DNA of 64,000 nt from Glandiceps talaboti (taxonomy: Eukaryota; Hemichordata; Enteropneusta; Spengelidae), in NCBI RefSeq assembly GCF_964340395.1, contig NC_135560.1, positions 445,001-509,000 on the forward strand. Reading direction: 5' to 3'. The notes beneath the pieces were generated by a model. That model was not told where the DNA came from and searched no databases. It saw only the letters and a list, made by a program, of their open reading frames with translations. This document shows positions 48,841 to 61,509 of the stretch, piece by piece; positions within the stretch are counted from its first letter, which is position 1, and every line of letters starts with the position of its first letter. The translations under genes and the position numbers were made by a program.

Positions 48841-49576
48841 ACCAGACACTCTGATGATGTATATGCAAACTGTGATGAAAACTGTAGTGGCCACACCACT
48901 ATGTTATGTAAAAACTTGATGTAAACACATTATAGTTCTACCATACTACCATATCTCACATTAGAAGTAAATTTTCTATCAACTTATCTACATCTCATTA
49001 GTAAAAAAGCTGTTGAAGTAGTGAAAGTTTTCCATCAAAATTTGGTTAGAAGTGCGAAAATGAAGTTCAGCAATTGCAATGATGACGGAGCCCCTCCCCC
49101 AAAAGAACGAAGTTCGCTTATTGACCTTGTGTGTTACATTGTGCGATCGTCCCATAATGAGTTAAAAGAAAGAACATACTCATTTTTACCTCCCATAAGG
49201 GGAGGTTATGTTATACTTCTGACAGACTCTGTCTGTCTGTCTGTGTGCATGTGTGTCTGTCAGTCTGTCTGTCTGTCTTTGGACACGATAACTCAAAAAC
49301 AATTACATCAATTTTAATGAAACTTGCTACATGTCTTCCATATGGTAATGACATGAACAGATTAAATTTTGGTAAATATCCAATAAACATTAATTAGTCA
49401 ATTGCATATAATTATATAATGGTTTTTAGCAATTAGGCTATATCTTTGGAAGCCATACTTCAGATTCAATATAATTTAGCACATATTTTACACATGAAAA
49501 AGTGCATATGTCCTATAAAATTTGTTGATTTAGGTTAACGCTTTAATGATTTTCAGTAATTAAGCTATATAATAAT

Positions 49577-49945
49577 ATTATAACGTTGCATTTGACATGT
49601 ATATAACACTTTCCCACTATGTGCTCAAAGCGCTTCACAATTATTACCCCTAGCATGAATCTATAGTGACACAACAGCCCTTTATACTTCCTCAACTCCC
49701 TGAGGAGTATACACATTGCAGTCTTTATAAGCGCATAGGATTAAAGCATTCACATTGCAACCTATATCCTACCAGGTCCCCAATTATACAGCTGGGTTGA
49801 CTGAGGCACAGTCGTGGTTCAAATCTTACCAAAGGACTTTAGCCACTCAGAAACAAACGGCAGCGATGGTGCTCAAACCTGTAACCTGCAGATTCCAAGC
49901 TGGCCACTCTTAACCATTTGACCATCATGATTCCATGTCACAGCT
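49577..49945 (+). mobile_element. SINE-like or MITE-like insertion
   Basis: Phrases such as TGTGCTCAAAGCGCTTCACA, TATACAGCTGGGTTGACTGA, GTGGTTCAAATCTTACC and CTCAAACCTGTAACCTGCAG recall a widespread invertebrate dispersed repeat. It interrupts a family C unit. Family assignment rests on memory only. Confidence 0.4.
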
Positions 49946-50050
49946 TAAGAATGCATACTTCAATATTAATATAATTTAGTACATGCGTAACCATAACAAA
50001 GTGATGTACAATTTGCATAAATAATCATTTTGATAATTAGGCCATATCTT

Positions 50051-50862
50051 CAGGGGTAGGTAACAAATGTTAGTTAAGATTCCGATCGAGAAATTCTACA
50101 TAGTACCAGGTACAAGGAGGCCAGTTGTGGATGAAATCTACACAGCTACAAACACGGGAGTTATGATTTTCCCAGCCTCCATTGTGTATTCAACATGGCG
50201 GCAAGTTTGAGCGATACTTGCCAAGGTAAGAAATAGTCAATTTCTGCTTCCAAAAATCATAAATATGTATTCATATAGTAAGCGTTCCAGGATGAATGAA
50301 TTAACAGACACAGCATGGAAAATTTCATTGATCATGCAATGCTTGTGAGGAGTTAGCAAAAAACTTTGTCTACCGTGGGGATGTCCCATTCTAAACACAC
50401 GAACAATCACAATATGAATGCATGTACATGTAACATGTACATGAAGGAACTCCCTCCATCAGCATATGGTAATGCAAGAATCAGATAAAAACGAGTCAGC
50501 TGGCTGGCTTTAAATATTGAATGCCATAGCTTGCATATAGAATATGCTAATATGTAGGCATCAAGATCATTCATGTGTTTAGAATAGGACATCCCCACAG
50601 TAAAACAAGTGTTTTGCTAACTCCTCTCACAATGCAGAAATCGACTAATTCTTACTTTGGCCAGTATCACTCAAACTTGCTGCCATGTTGAACACAAAAT
50701 GAAGGCTGGCAAAATTAGGACTTTCGTGTTCGTAACTATGTAGATTTCATCTGCAACTAACCTCCTTGTACCTGGTATTATGTAGAATTTCCTCACAACA
50801 TGTATTTTTGTACCCATTTCTTTATCGATCTGCTCTTAATTAATATTTGTTACCTACCCCTG
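50051..50862. mobile_element. Foldback element 2 with empty-site paralogue
   Basis: Ends CAGGGGTAGGTAACAAAT / ATTTGTTACCTACCCCTG. Complementarity extends almost to the centre (for example TGTGAGGAGTTAGCAAAA / TTTTGCTAACTCCTCTCACA), so nearly all 812 bp fold back. The unoccupied sequence is visible in a paralogous family C unit at 49436-49452 (GGCTATATCTTTGGAA). Comparison gives CTT on both sides, a 3-bp duplication, with two extra bases (AC) at the right. Confidence 0.85.
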
Positions 50863-51297
50863 ACCTTTGGAATGCAGGCTGCAAATTTCAGATAATTGAG
50901 TACATGGATTGATGGATATGCATGTGTCATCTAGAGCTTGTTAATACAAATTAGAAGCTAAACAGATATTTAATGGTGTTTTTCATAATTACGCAAATTT
51001 GTTAATTCTGTAAGCCTCAAATTTCATACAGTTTCATATCATTAATTTCCGTACATCATGTATAATAGCTATAGTTCAGGATTTTGCATTCCAACAATGT
51101 GTGTTGGCCCAAAAATTATGATTTTGCCCTTACAGGAGGCATTCAGTTTAAATCTGGTTAACAACAAGTTACTGCACATTGTATCAACTCACACTACAAG
51201 AACTTGGGAGAAGGGTGTCACCTACCAACAATTTCATATTTCTCATCAAATCATATTTAAAGTGTAAGGAACAGTCAAGTCAATTAATTATTAGTCA

Positions 51298-51450
<153 letters not shown>

Positions 51451-51531
51451 TTAGGACACACAGGATGAGGAACAAAAGATTAGTACCTAACTTGTTTTAT
51501 CATAAGCATAGACACTCATATTCCCAGGGTG

Positions 51532-53157
51532 TGACATCAAAGTACACTAATATAATATAAAATCAATACATTCCATATTACTACACTTCTGACATCAAAG
51601 TATACTAATATAAAATCAATACATTCCATATTACTACACTTCTGACATCAAAGTATACTAATATAAAATCGATACATTCCAAATTACTACACTTCTGACA
51701 TCAAAGTACATAAAATCGATACATTCCATATTACTACACTTCTGACATCAAAGTACACTAATATAATATAAAATCGATACATTCCATATTACTACACTTC
51801 TGACATCAAAGTATACTAATATAAAATCGATACATTCCATATTACGACACTTCTGACATCAAAGTACACTAATATAATATAAAATCGATACATTCCATAT
51901 TACTACACTTCTGACATCAAAGTACACTAATATAATATAAAATTGATACATTCCATATTACTACACTTCTGACATCAAAGTATACTAATATAATATAAAA
52001 TCGATACATTCCATATTACTACACTTCTGACATCAAAGTACACTAATATAATATAAAATCGATACATTCCATATTACTACACTTCTGATATCAAAGTACA
52101 CTAATATAATATAAAATCGATACATTCCATATTACTACACTTCTGACATCAAAGTATACTAATATAATATAAAATCGATACATTCCATATTACTACACTT
52201 CTGACATCAAAGTATACTAATATAATATAAAATCAATACATTCCATATTACTACACTTCTGACATCAAAGTATACTAATATAAAATCAATACATTCCATA
52301 TTACTACACTTCTGACATCAAAGTATACTAATATACAATCGATACATTCCATATTACTACACTTCTGACATCAAAGTACACTAATATAATATAAAATTGA
52401 TACATTCCATATTACTACACTTCTGACATCATAGTATACTAATATAAAATTGATACATTCCATATTACTACACTTCTGACATCAAAGTATACTAATATAA
52501 AATCGATACATTCCATATTACTACACTTCTGACATCAAAGTATACTAATATAAAATCAATACATTCCATATTACTACACTTCTGACATCAAAGTACATAA
52601 AATCGATACATTCCATATTACTACACTTCTGACATCAAAGTACATAAAATCGATACATTCCATATTACTACACTTCTGACATCAAAGTATACTAATATAA
52701 AATCAATACATTCCATATTACTACACTTCTGACATCAAAGTACACTAATATAATATAAAATCAATACATTCCATATTACTACACTTCTGACATCAAAGTA
52801 CACTAATATAATATAAAATCAATACATTCCATATTACTACACTTCTGACATCAAAGTATACTAATATAATATAAAATCGATACATTCCATATTACTACAC
52901 TTCTGACATCAAAGTACACTAATATAATATAAAATCAATACATTCCATATTACTACACTTCTGACATCAAAGTACACTAATATAATATAAAATCGATACA
53001 TTCCATATTACTACACTTCTGACATCAAAGTATACTAATATAATATAAAATCAATACATTCCATATTACTACACTTCTGACATCAAAGTATACTGTGTCT
53101 AATATAATATAAAATCGATACATTCCATATTACTACACTTCTGACATCAAAGTAGAG
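51532..53157. repeat. 58-bp minisatellite with shorter variants
   Basis: About 29 units of GATACATTCCATATTACTAC, ACTTCTGACATCAAAGTACA and CTAATATAATATAAAATC. Variants lack one ATATA step (53 bp) or the whole CTAATATAATA (about 46 bp). It begins about 85 bp beyond the acceptor of the DEAH exon of BLM. Confidence 0.97.
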
Positions 53158-53289
53158 TAATATGATCAGAACTATGTTGAATTGTTTGTAAACATTAACC
53201 TGTACAGTTATGATGTTGTTAAAATGCGAAAGTGTAAATCATAATTTTGTGATATAAAAGTATACGACACCTGTGAAATAAGGTTTCAG

Positions 53290-55030
53290 TGAAATATTGA
53301 AGTCAATGCAGGAAAATAATTCCCCAGGCTCGGATGGCCTTTTGGTGGTATTCTATGTAGCTCTATGGGATGATTTGGGAGACAATTTCACAGCCACCCT
53401 TAACTATGCTATTGATCAAGGTGAAATGTCTACTTCACAATGTGAAGCGGTAATTAGTTTAATTCCAAAGTCCGGTCAGACACTTGAAAAAATCAAGAAC
53501 TGGAGACCAATATCACTGCTCAACATTGACTATAAAGTTACTAGTAAAGCAATCACTAAGGGAATGAGCAGTGTCATTCCTTCAGTAATTCACCATGACC
53601 AAAGAACTTTCTCATAAAGGGCAGGAATATTGCAGAAAACATTCACCTTATTGTAATTGTCTTGAGTACACAAAAATGACAAATGCCCCTGTTGTCTTAC
53701 TACTTGTAGACTTACAGAAGGCACACAATAGCCTCAAGTGGCCACTTATGTTCAAGTCTTTGAATTTGTTTGGGTTTGGTCCCTCAATTATTATGGGTTA
53801 AGGTTTCTTATACCAATATAAAAAGTTGTAAACAATGGTCACTCCAGTGGTTGGTTCAGGCATTCTAGAGGTATTAGGCAATTGTGCCCCCTGTCTATGA
53901 TCATTTTCTATTCTTAAAATAGAGCTTCTTGCCATTGCTGTCAGAAATACAGATGAGATAAATGGGGTAAAACTCCTTGGAAACAATAGCACAAAATTGA
54001 CTTTATTTGCAGACGATATGTCAACCCTTCTCAATGACAAAGATTCTGTTATTGCAAGCTTATCAGTTATTCAGCTGTTTTCTATTTGTTCAAGTCTTAA
54101 AATAAGCAAGGCTTTATAGGGCTCCATACGTAAATGTAAAGATAAAATATGCAGCTTCACCCCCACTTCAGGATCAGTTGACCTTCTTAGAATCTATTTG
54201 TCATACAATATTACGGCAAACTTTGAGAATAATTTTGGTAAAACTGAGGACAAAGCTAAATATTTGGTCTAGCAGGGATATTGGGTTTAGGGGCAAACCC
54301 TTCTTTCAAAGACTTTTGGGATTTCCCAGTTTATTTACCAAATGTCTTCTTTAGTTATTCCTCAGGATATCAAATTTGCAGCTCAGAAACTTATTAATTC
54401 TTTCATTTGGAATAATAAAAGACCTAAAGTGAAATGGAGTACTATGATCAGTCAAATTTCAGAAGGGGGTCTTAAATTACCATCAATAGCCATTACTGAT
54501 CAAGCAATAAAAGTGATGTGGTTAAAACACCTTTTAGAATCCACTGTGACACGGTCACTAAATTCTATTTTAATAAAATTGGAGGTCTTAGATTTCTTCT
54601 TTGCTGCAACTTTGATCCCTCCTGTTTAGGCTTGGGTAACTTGCCTTTGTTTTACAAAGAGGAGTTAAACAGTTGGTTTAATTACTCTACCAAAAGTAAA
54701 TAGGAAGAAACCGTCAACCAGTATTGAAATAGCTCAGGAGATTATTTGGAATAATTCACATATTAGGATTGGAGGAAAACCAGCATTTTATAAAAGGTTG
54801 TATGATTGGGGTACATTCAATCTGATTAAAATCCGATGTAGATGTCGGCTAATCGTGCATTGCTATCTTACCATCGTTATTTAGCTTGAATTGACCTTCG
54901 TAGTAGATGTTTACGTTTTTAGCCAGGCGATCAGGCTGTTTGATCCTTAGGGCAATATTCGTAACTTTTGTTCAGGACTTTTGTGGGATAACATGAAGTT
55001 TGTGCGTCACTTGGATGACTTCATTTCATG
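53290..55030 (+). pseudogene. L1/Tx1-like LINE reverse transcriptase relic
   Basis: Frames show NNSPGSDGL, then CEAVISLIPKSG, KIKNWRPISLLNIDYKV, SVIPSVIHHDQ (53297-53617), LVDLQKAHNSLKWPLMF with motif A decayed (AHNS where AFDS is usual), then LFADDMSTLLN (motif C, near 54000), the thumb INSFIWNNKRPKVKWSTMIS and GGLKLPSIAI (54400-54500), and RIGGKPAFYKRLYDWGT near 54770. NWRPISLLN and FIWNNK-x-P-K are hallmarks of the L1/Tx1 group. Several frameshifts and stops, no endonuclease. Confidence 0.85.
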
Positions 55031-55640
55031 AAAGGGGTTCTACTATAAATCATTTGAAGCTCCTTTATGAATAAAAACAATAATACAATCAATGCTGACA
55101 GAATGATAGCAAATAAAAGGTTTCATTTAATACATTTGAATTATTATACAATGAAATTATTATTCTTGTCTTCCTAATTCTTGTGTCCCTAAACCGGTAT
55201 GTCCCTACTAGTAATGATATGAGCCACATGTGCGTTGAGTGTTATCTCCTGTCTATCATTTCACATTGTTGTTGATTCAGTGAAATAAACTACAGTGTAA
55301 GGCCGCTACTATGATGTATTCACGCACCACCAGCCATCCAACTGTCAAAGTTCACCCCCCCCCCCCCCCCCCCCTTATAGTGCATATTGCTGGTTTGACG
55401 TCGGAAGTCATCTGATTATACTTCATGACCCATTGAAAGGTCATGCAAGGCATGTAGTTTTAGCTCCATCGTGATCATATTTCTTGTTTGTTCACATTCA
55501 GTTGTTGCTGTTCCTACTTTTTAACATGGTTATTTACAGTTTAAGGTACTGGTCCGACGGACCAGACAAGGTCAAATTTGTGTGGTCCACCCCAAAAAAT
55601 CACTGGTCCCGGACTTCAGACCAGTGGATTTGTTCACCCC
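55031..55640. other. BLM intron with poly-C tract
   Basis: C homopolymer at about 55356-55374. Nothing else recognised. Confidence 0.4.
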
Positions 55641-56579
55641 TGTATGTGATCATTTGGGTGTTGCTATGGGCGTGGTCTTGTTGCTAGGCACATTTGCATA
55701 CATTTTTTGAATGTTTATTCAATGTCTATTAAATCCGTTGTTATCTTTGCAATATCTGTGATCATTTGATTGTTGCTAGGGGCTTGGTAATGTTGTTAGA
55801 TATATTTGCATACATTTTTGTATGTTTTTGTTCACTTGTGTATAGATTCCTGATATTATCTTTGCAATATACGTGATCATTGGCTGTTGCTATTGGCATG
55901 GTGTTGTTGTTCTGCAGATTTTCTTCAACACATTTGCATACATTTTTGAATGTTTATTCATTTATCTGTCAATTCCTTATATCTTTGCATTATACGTGAC
56001 TATTTGGGTGTTGCTATGGTCGTGGCCTTGTTGCTAGGCAAATTTACATACATTTTTGGAATGTTTATTCAATTGTCTATTAATCCCCGTTGTTATCTTC
56101 GCAATATATGTGATCATTTGATTGTTGCTATGGGCGTGGTCTTGAGCTAGGCACATTTGCATAGATTTTTTGAATGTTTATTCATTTGTCTTTCTATTCC
56201 TGTTATCTTTGCAGTATACATGATTATTTGGCTGTTGCTATGGGCGTGGTCTTGTTGCTAGGCATATTTACATACTTTTAAAAATGTTTGTCTATTAATC
56301 CGTTATCTTTGTGAAATACCATTTGGCTGTTGCTATGGGTGTGGTCATGGTTGCTAGGGTATTTGCATACATGTTTTGAATGTTTACTCATTTGCCTACC
56401 AGATGATGTTATTTGACCAAAATATACTGCCATTTGGTTGTTGCTAAGGGCATTGTCATGGTTGTTAGGGCTAATTTTGTCAAATTGTTGAAGAAAATCT
56501 GTAGAATAACACTTTTAGAAACATCTCACCAAGTTTCAGACTCATTGACTGAGCACTTTTTGAGATATAAGTTTTTGAC
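55641..56579 (+). repeat. Family B repeat, core units (copy 1, left part)
   Basis: About eight units of 105-125 bp, each with GTTGCTATGGGCGTGGTCTT, GTTGCTAGGCA, TTTGCATACATTTTTTGAAT and GTTATCTTTGCAATATA. The unit-rich part ends in CACCAAGTTTCAGACTC and is cut at 56579 by family E. Confidence 0.85.
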
Positions 56580-56810
56580 CAACAAGCGACCTATCGATCA
56601 GAATAGCTCCGCTGTTCTTTTTAGTTTTTATTTTGGTAGCAATGTAATAAAGTGGTTAGTGGTTAGTGGTCCTATGATGTCTCACTATAAAACACATTTT
56701 ACACAGAAAGTTGGTAAAATATTGTACTTTTATACCATAGTCACCATTTTATAAGAAAATTACACAAAATCTCAGAAAAATAATGACTGGGAAATGCACG
56801 CATGAGCGTG

Positions 56811-56860
<50 letters not shown>

Positions 56861-57357
56861 ATTTTTGAGGTTGGCTATAAATAATTCCAGTGTCTTACAG
56901 CTTTAACCCTGGAAAATTTTAATAATGAATGAACTAAACTAGGGATCTAAAATAAATTTGAGGCAATTCGAATTTCAATTTTCTAACAAATTTACCAAAA
57001 ACACTGTCCATAAGCTTAATTGTCAACAACATTCAACTTGTACACTAGTAGACATAACATCGTCTAATATTCAAATTTACGGAGTGTCTTGTGACCGGCG
57101 CCTGTCAGCAGACTCAGCCAATTTTTTTTAATCATTCCATTGTATTTAAACCTTGTACTTTCACAGTTACACATTTGATTTTGGGTTTAGAAGAATGAGT
57201 AGTCGAATGAAACAGGAAGCAGAGTAATCGAATGTCGAACTGTACAATAGAATACAGAATTAAACATGGAAAATAGAATACAGAATTTAAAAATGGAAAG
57301 TTGAGTTGTAAAATTTCATTCAGAAATGAAAGTTCAGTTGTTTAATTGCATTCAGTT

Positions 57358-57745
57358 TTGGAATGACGAATTGTAAAATGGAATATACCCGGTAGAACAG
57401 AAAAATAGATATTTGAGTTGTAAAATTGAAATAAGAATTGGAATGACGAATTGTAAAATGGAATATAGAACAGAAAAATAGATATTTGAGTTGTAAAATT
57501 GAAATAAGAATAGCAAAAGGAGGAGTTGTAATTGTAAAAATTACATGACAAAATTACAACTCCTCATTTTGCTTTGGAATGACGAATTGTAAAATGGAAT
57601 ATAGAACAGAAAAATAGATATTTGAGTTGTAACATTGAAATAAGAATTGGAATGACGAATTGTAAAATGGAATATAGAACAGAAAAATAGATATTTGAGT
57701 TGTAAAATTGAAATAAGAATAGCAAAAGGAGGAGTTGTAATTTTG
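57358..57745. repeat. 72-bp repeats inside family E copy 2
   Basis: Units with TGGAATGACGAATTGTAAAA and ATAGATATTTGAGTTGTAAA occur four times in two pairs, separated by an inverted repeat AGGAGTTGTAATT / AATTACAACTCCT (about 57522-57564). Confidence 0.9.
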
Positions 57746-57973
57746 TCATGGATTGCAGACACCATAAAAAATCCACCTTTTTGTGAAATTTGTAAACTTT
57801 CCAGTCTGTATTGAGGAAAATATGAGCGAAAAACTGGGTGTAAATTTCAGGGCCTCAAGTATGCGTTCCGAATTCGTCGGAAAATCGGTATTCCTAAATG
57901 TAATGCCAAAATTTATTTTGCTGGCACAGAAGAAGAGATGTGAGTTGAGGTTTAGGCGTTTTCAGTATCTAAA

Positions 57974-58198
57974 ATGGGGAACTCTAGTGAAAGTTACGGC
58001 GAGTTGAAAATACCAAAAAATAAGGCCCGTGAGCAGCCATTCAAAGTGTCGCTATCTGGAGCATATGAGGATAGATTGTATGCAAATGTGGTTTGTTGTG
58101 GACTGGCTGATTATGTAGAAGGGGTGCAAAATTTGGATTTGAAGTTTACAACCCTGTTTCGAACAAACCCTTTGGGCGCACAATGCGTAGAATTATGA
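57974..58198 (+). CDS. Unknown 74-residue ORF of family E
   Basis: ATG at 57974 to TGA gives 74 residues starting MGNSSESYGELKIPKNKARE and including SGAYEDRLYANVVCCGLADY and LDLKFTTLFRTN. The related copy at 27324-27551 keeps the start and end but is broken, so the protein-like reading existed in their ancestor. I recognise no family. There are no transmembrane stretches or signal peptide, and one CC pair. It may be a first exon or a short cargo of the repeat. Confidence 0.35.
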   Translation: MGNSSESYGELKIPKNKAREQPFKVSLSGAYEDRLYANVVCCGLADYVEGVQNLDLKFTTLFRTNPLGAQCVEL

Positions 58199-58470
58199 CT
58201 ATAGCACATATTACATTGCATGTTTGACGTCAATAGTGTCTTTTGAAAAGTGGCAGTTTACTTAAAGTCTCGCGGACTGATTTCCAATATGGCGTCGGTG
58301 ACAATGCTCATTAACATATTAATTTTTTTGTTAAATTACAAATTAAAAAAAAAATCATAAAAAATAGAAAAGAAGATGTGCTGACTTGAAATTAACAAAT
58401 CTGAGTAAGCTACCCCCTGCACATCAACACACCAGATATCAAAGCAATCTGACAAGTAGTATTTAAGGAG

Positions 58471-58833
58471 ATGATACATTCTCATTAAATTTTGGCCCAA
58501 TCTGCTCAGTGGTTTTGGAATTATAGAATTTTGACCAAAAAGACACATTTTTAGCCCTAATTTGCATATCACTGATGGGCCCATCATATCAAGAACAATT
58601 CTTAGTAAAAACACCCTGAAGAATGTCTCACCCAAATTGCAGCCCAATAACCCAATTTCTGCCCTGTAGTTTTTGAGTTTAAATTTTTTTTACCAAAAAT
58701 CACATTTTTTGACCAAAATCACAAACCAGTGGTCAGATAATTTTGATTGGAACAATTTCCCAACTAGACACCCAAGGTAATGGACCCATCAAATATCATG
58801 GCAAATGGTTCAGCGGTTGTTGACTTTAAGTTG

Positions 58834-58879
<46 letters not shown>

Positions 58880-58940
58880 CAGACAGACAGACGCCGGGCG
58901 ATCCCTATAGCACTACTGAACCTCAGTTCAGTTCTACTAA
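58471..58940 (+). repeat. Family B repeat, tail (copy 1, right part)
   Basis: Units with GACCAAAAAGACACATTTTT and CCTAATTTGCATATCACT, then ACACCCAAGGTAATGGACCC, (CA)n at 58837-58877, CAGACAGACAGAC, CGCCGGGCGATCCCTATAG, the hairpin ACTGAACCTCAGTTCAGT (58915-58932) and CTAA (58937-58940). Confidence 0.85.
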
Positions 58941-59574
58941 AAAGAAAATACAGGCACTGATATCACCTCACTGTGAACACATATAACAGGTTCTGTGTTT
59001 GACCCTCCCTTGATTCATCCAATAGTGATGTTGATTTCTGTTTACTCTGAGATTAAATGTATCATTTTATATGCATGTGTAATAATGTGCTTTCATAATA
59101 CGGTGGCCACCGGCCCAACGCACAGAAATCAATACATCTAAAAAACTGCAAATGTAGAAATTTGTTGTGACAAACAGCAATGGTACATACAAATCCACAT
59201 AATACCGTAATAGTTAAAAAGTGACAAACAGCAATGGTACATACAAATCCACATAATAATAGTTAAAAAAACCAAAATTAGTCTATCATACTTTGACTTA
59301 AACGAAAACCGAAAAATACAAACTTTGCTAAATTATGAACATGATTTGTTTCCATCAAAGAATAAAATTTAAATTGCGAAGGAGGCTGACAGAAATATTG
59401 TGGGATATATAATTCTCTCAATTGTTGACAAAAATACCGCCAATGGCGTTATAGGACAACTGTACAGTTTCTAAAAATGTTTATCCATATGGTAGACCAT
59501 GCTAACAATAAGTGGTAATTTGTTGAATGACTATCCAGTTACGTATCCTACCATGTTGCTATCTTTACGATATA
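58941..59574. other. BLM intron with a 52-bp duplication
   Basis: TGACAAACAGCAATGGTACA and following bases are repeated head to tail at 59168-59268. Nothing else recognised. Confidence 0.5.
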
Positions 59575-60747
59575 TGCTATCATTTGGCTGTTGCTATGGG
59601 CGTGGTCATGTTGTTAGATATATTTGCATACATTTTTGTATGTTTTTGTTCACTTGTGTATGAATTCCTGATACTATCTTTGCAATATACATGATTATTT
59701 GGCTGTTGCTATGGGCGTGGTCTTGTTGCTAGGCATATTTACATATATTTTTTGAATGTTTATTCAATTGTCTATTAATCCCCGTTGTTATCTTTGCAAT
59801 ATATGTGATCATTTGGCTGTTGCTATGGGCGTGGTCTTGTTTCTAGGCACATTTGCATACATTTTTTGAATGTTTATTCATTTGTCTTTCTATTCCTGTT
59901 GTTATCTTTGCAATATACGTGATTATTTGGCTGTTGTTATGGGCGTGGTCTTGTTGCTAGGCAAATTTACATACATTTTTTGAATGTTTATTCAATTGAC
60001 TATTAATCCCTGTTGTTATCTTTGTGAAATACACAACCGTTTGGTTGTTGCTATGGGCGTGGTCATGGTTGCTAGGGTATTTGCATACATTTTTTGAATG
60101 TTTGCTCATTTGCCTACCAGATAATGTTGTTATTTTGACCAAAATATACCGCCATTTGGTCATTGCTAAGGGTGTGGTCATGGTCGCTAGGGCCAATTTT
60201 GTCAAAATGTTTTGAAGAAAATCTGCAGAATAACATTTTTAGAAACATCTCACCAAGTTTCAGACTCGGTGGCCAAGTACTCTTTGAGATATAAGTTTTA
60301 GACCAAAAATGAACATTTTTACACCTAATTTGCATATCACTCATGGAATCATTGTATGCTTAATATTTCTTCGTCCATACATCCCTAGATACATTCCCAT
60401 TAAATTTCAGCCCAATCTGCTCAGTACTTTTGGAATTATAGATTTTTAACCAAAAAGACACATTTTTAGCCCTAATTTGCATATCACTCATGGAATCATC
60501 ATGTCATGAACAAATCTTACTTTACACCCGGCACCCCCTTAAGAATGTTCCCACCAAATTTCGCACCAATCTCCCCAGTAGTTTCTGAGTTTAAGTTTTT
60601 TGACCAAAAAACACATTTTTTGACCCAAATCACACACCTGTGATGCGATCATTTTGATTTGAACAATTTCCCAACTAGACACCCAAGGTAATGGACCCAC
60701 CAAATATCATGGCAATCGGTTCAGCAGTTTTTGACTTTAAGTTGTTT

Positions 60748-60778
<31 letters not shown>

Positions 60779-60833
60779 GACAGGCGCCGGGCGATCCCTA
60801 TAGCACTACTGAACCTCAGTTCAGTTGTGCTAA
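59575..60833 (+). repeat. Family B repeat, copy 2 (uninterrupted)
   Basis: Six core units (GGCTGTTGCTATGGGCGTGG) from 59575 to 60200, two tail units with GACCAAAAAGACACATTTTT, (CA)n at 60748-60774, the ACTGAACCTCAGTTCAGT hairpin (60808-60825) and CTAA (60830-60833). It gives the intact order against which copy 1 is seen to be split. Confidence 0.9.
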
Positions 60834-61005
60834 AAATGAAATCCATCTTCAATTTAATTACCAATATTACAAAAAATACATTAATCTTCTATCCATAGAT
60901 ACCCCGTCTCTCCTTCCCTTTTCCATTGCTAAATTGTGATTAGAAGCTCTAAATCTACAAAGAGTTGTTCAAAATATCATCTTATCGATATTTGACAGAT
61001 AACTT
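60834..61005. other. Short spacer between repeat B and LINE
   Basis: AT-rich; nothing recognised. Confidence 0.35.
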
Positions 61006-61500
61006 TCATACTGCAGAAGAGATTTGAAATATCACATATGAAAATAAAAGATTTTTGACGTGCAGTGCCCAATAGTTCCATCCATTTTCAGTCATATTGA
61101 CTTGATGCAGGTAACAATGATGAACATACCTAGAATTGTCCAAATTTAATATATGCAACCAATACTTAATTATCCTTACAAACATATTAACCTTGAGAGA
61201 AAAATGCCCAAGTTCCTCAGTAACAACGAGATTGGATATGTTACTGTAAGGACGCAACACGTAATGACAAAATTTGTATTGCACACGCTCAATATCTAGA
61301 TCTAGAGCTTTGTGAAAGCCCCAAATTTCACTTCTGTATAGAAGGATGGGAAGGATTTTTGTATCAAACATTCATTAAAACACTGATCGGTATTTCTCCA
61401 AATCTACTCAAAGATGATTTCAAATTAACCAAAGCCTTACACACTTGATCAGACAAAGACTCTGTGCTTTATACCAACTGCCCCCACTCAAAGAGAAAAG
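61006..61500 (-). pseudogene. LINE C-terminal fragment, left of a nested repeat
   Basis: 61006-61371 reads MFDTKILPILLYRSEIWGF, IERVQYKFCHYVLRP, TEELGHFSLKVNMFVRIIKY and NGWNYWALHVKNLL. This is the conserved post-polymerase region of a LINE group common in marine animals. Frames upstream to 61500 are broken. It continues the polymerase at 62528-62960 after the inserted family A repeat. Confidence 0.75.
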
Positions 61501-61509
61501 TCGAAGATA

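Larger units (their letters stand above)
49182..51000 (-). repeat. Family C repeat, interrupted twice
   Basis: On the minus strand this element ends with (AGAC)n (plus 49229-49278), the hairpin ACCTCCCC / GGGAGGT (49188-49206) and AAAAATG. Its core units of about 135 bp carry AATTAGGCTATATCTTTGG. One unit is interrupted at about 49577 by a tRNA-SINE-like piece, another at 50050 by a foldback, and core sequence resumes at 50865. Confidence 0.7.
56580..58470 (+). mobile_element. Family E repeat, copy 2, nested in family B
   Basis: Homologous to 25540-27820. Its left boundary follows TATAAGTTTTTGACCA of family B, and family B resumes at about 58470 (CATTCTCATTAAATTTTGG). It contains a (CA)n tract (56813-56858), four 72-bp internal repeats (57358-57745) and an open 74-codon ORF. 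Confidence 0.75.

Noticed and set aside
49800-49930. tRNA gene suggested by GTGGTTCAAATC
   Set aside because: No cloverleaf could be drawn; the surrounding sequence looks like a dispersed repeat.
54342-54629. Independent host gene with FIWNNK motif
   Set aside because: It is the thumb region of the L1/Tx1-like LINE, in order with upstream polymerase motifs.
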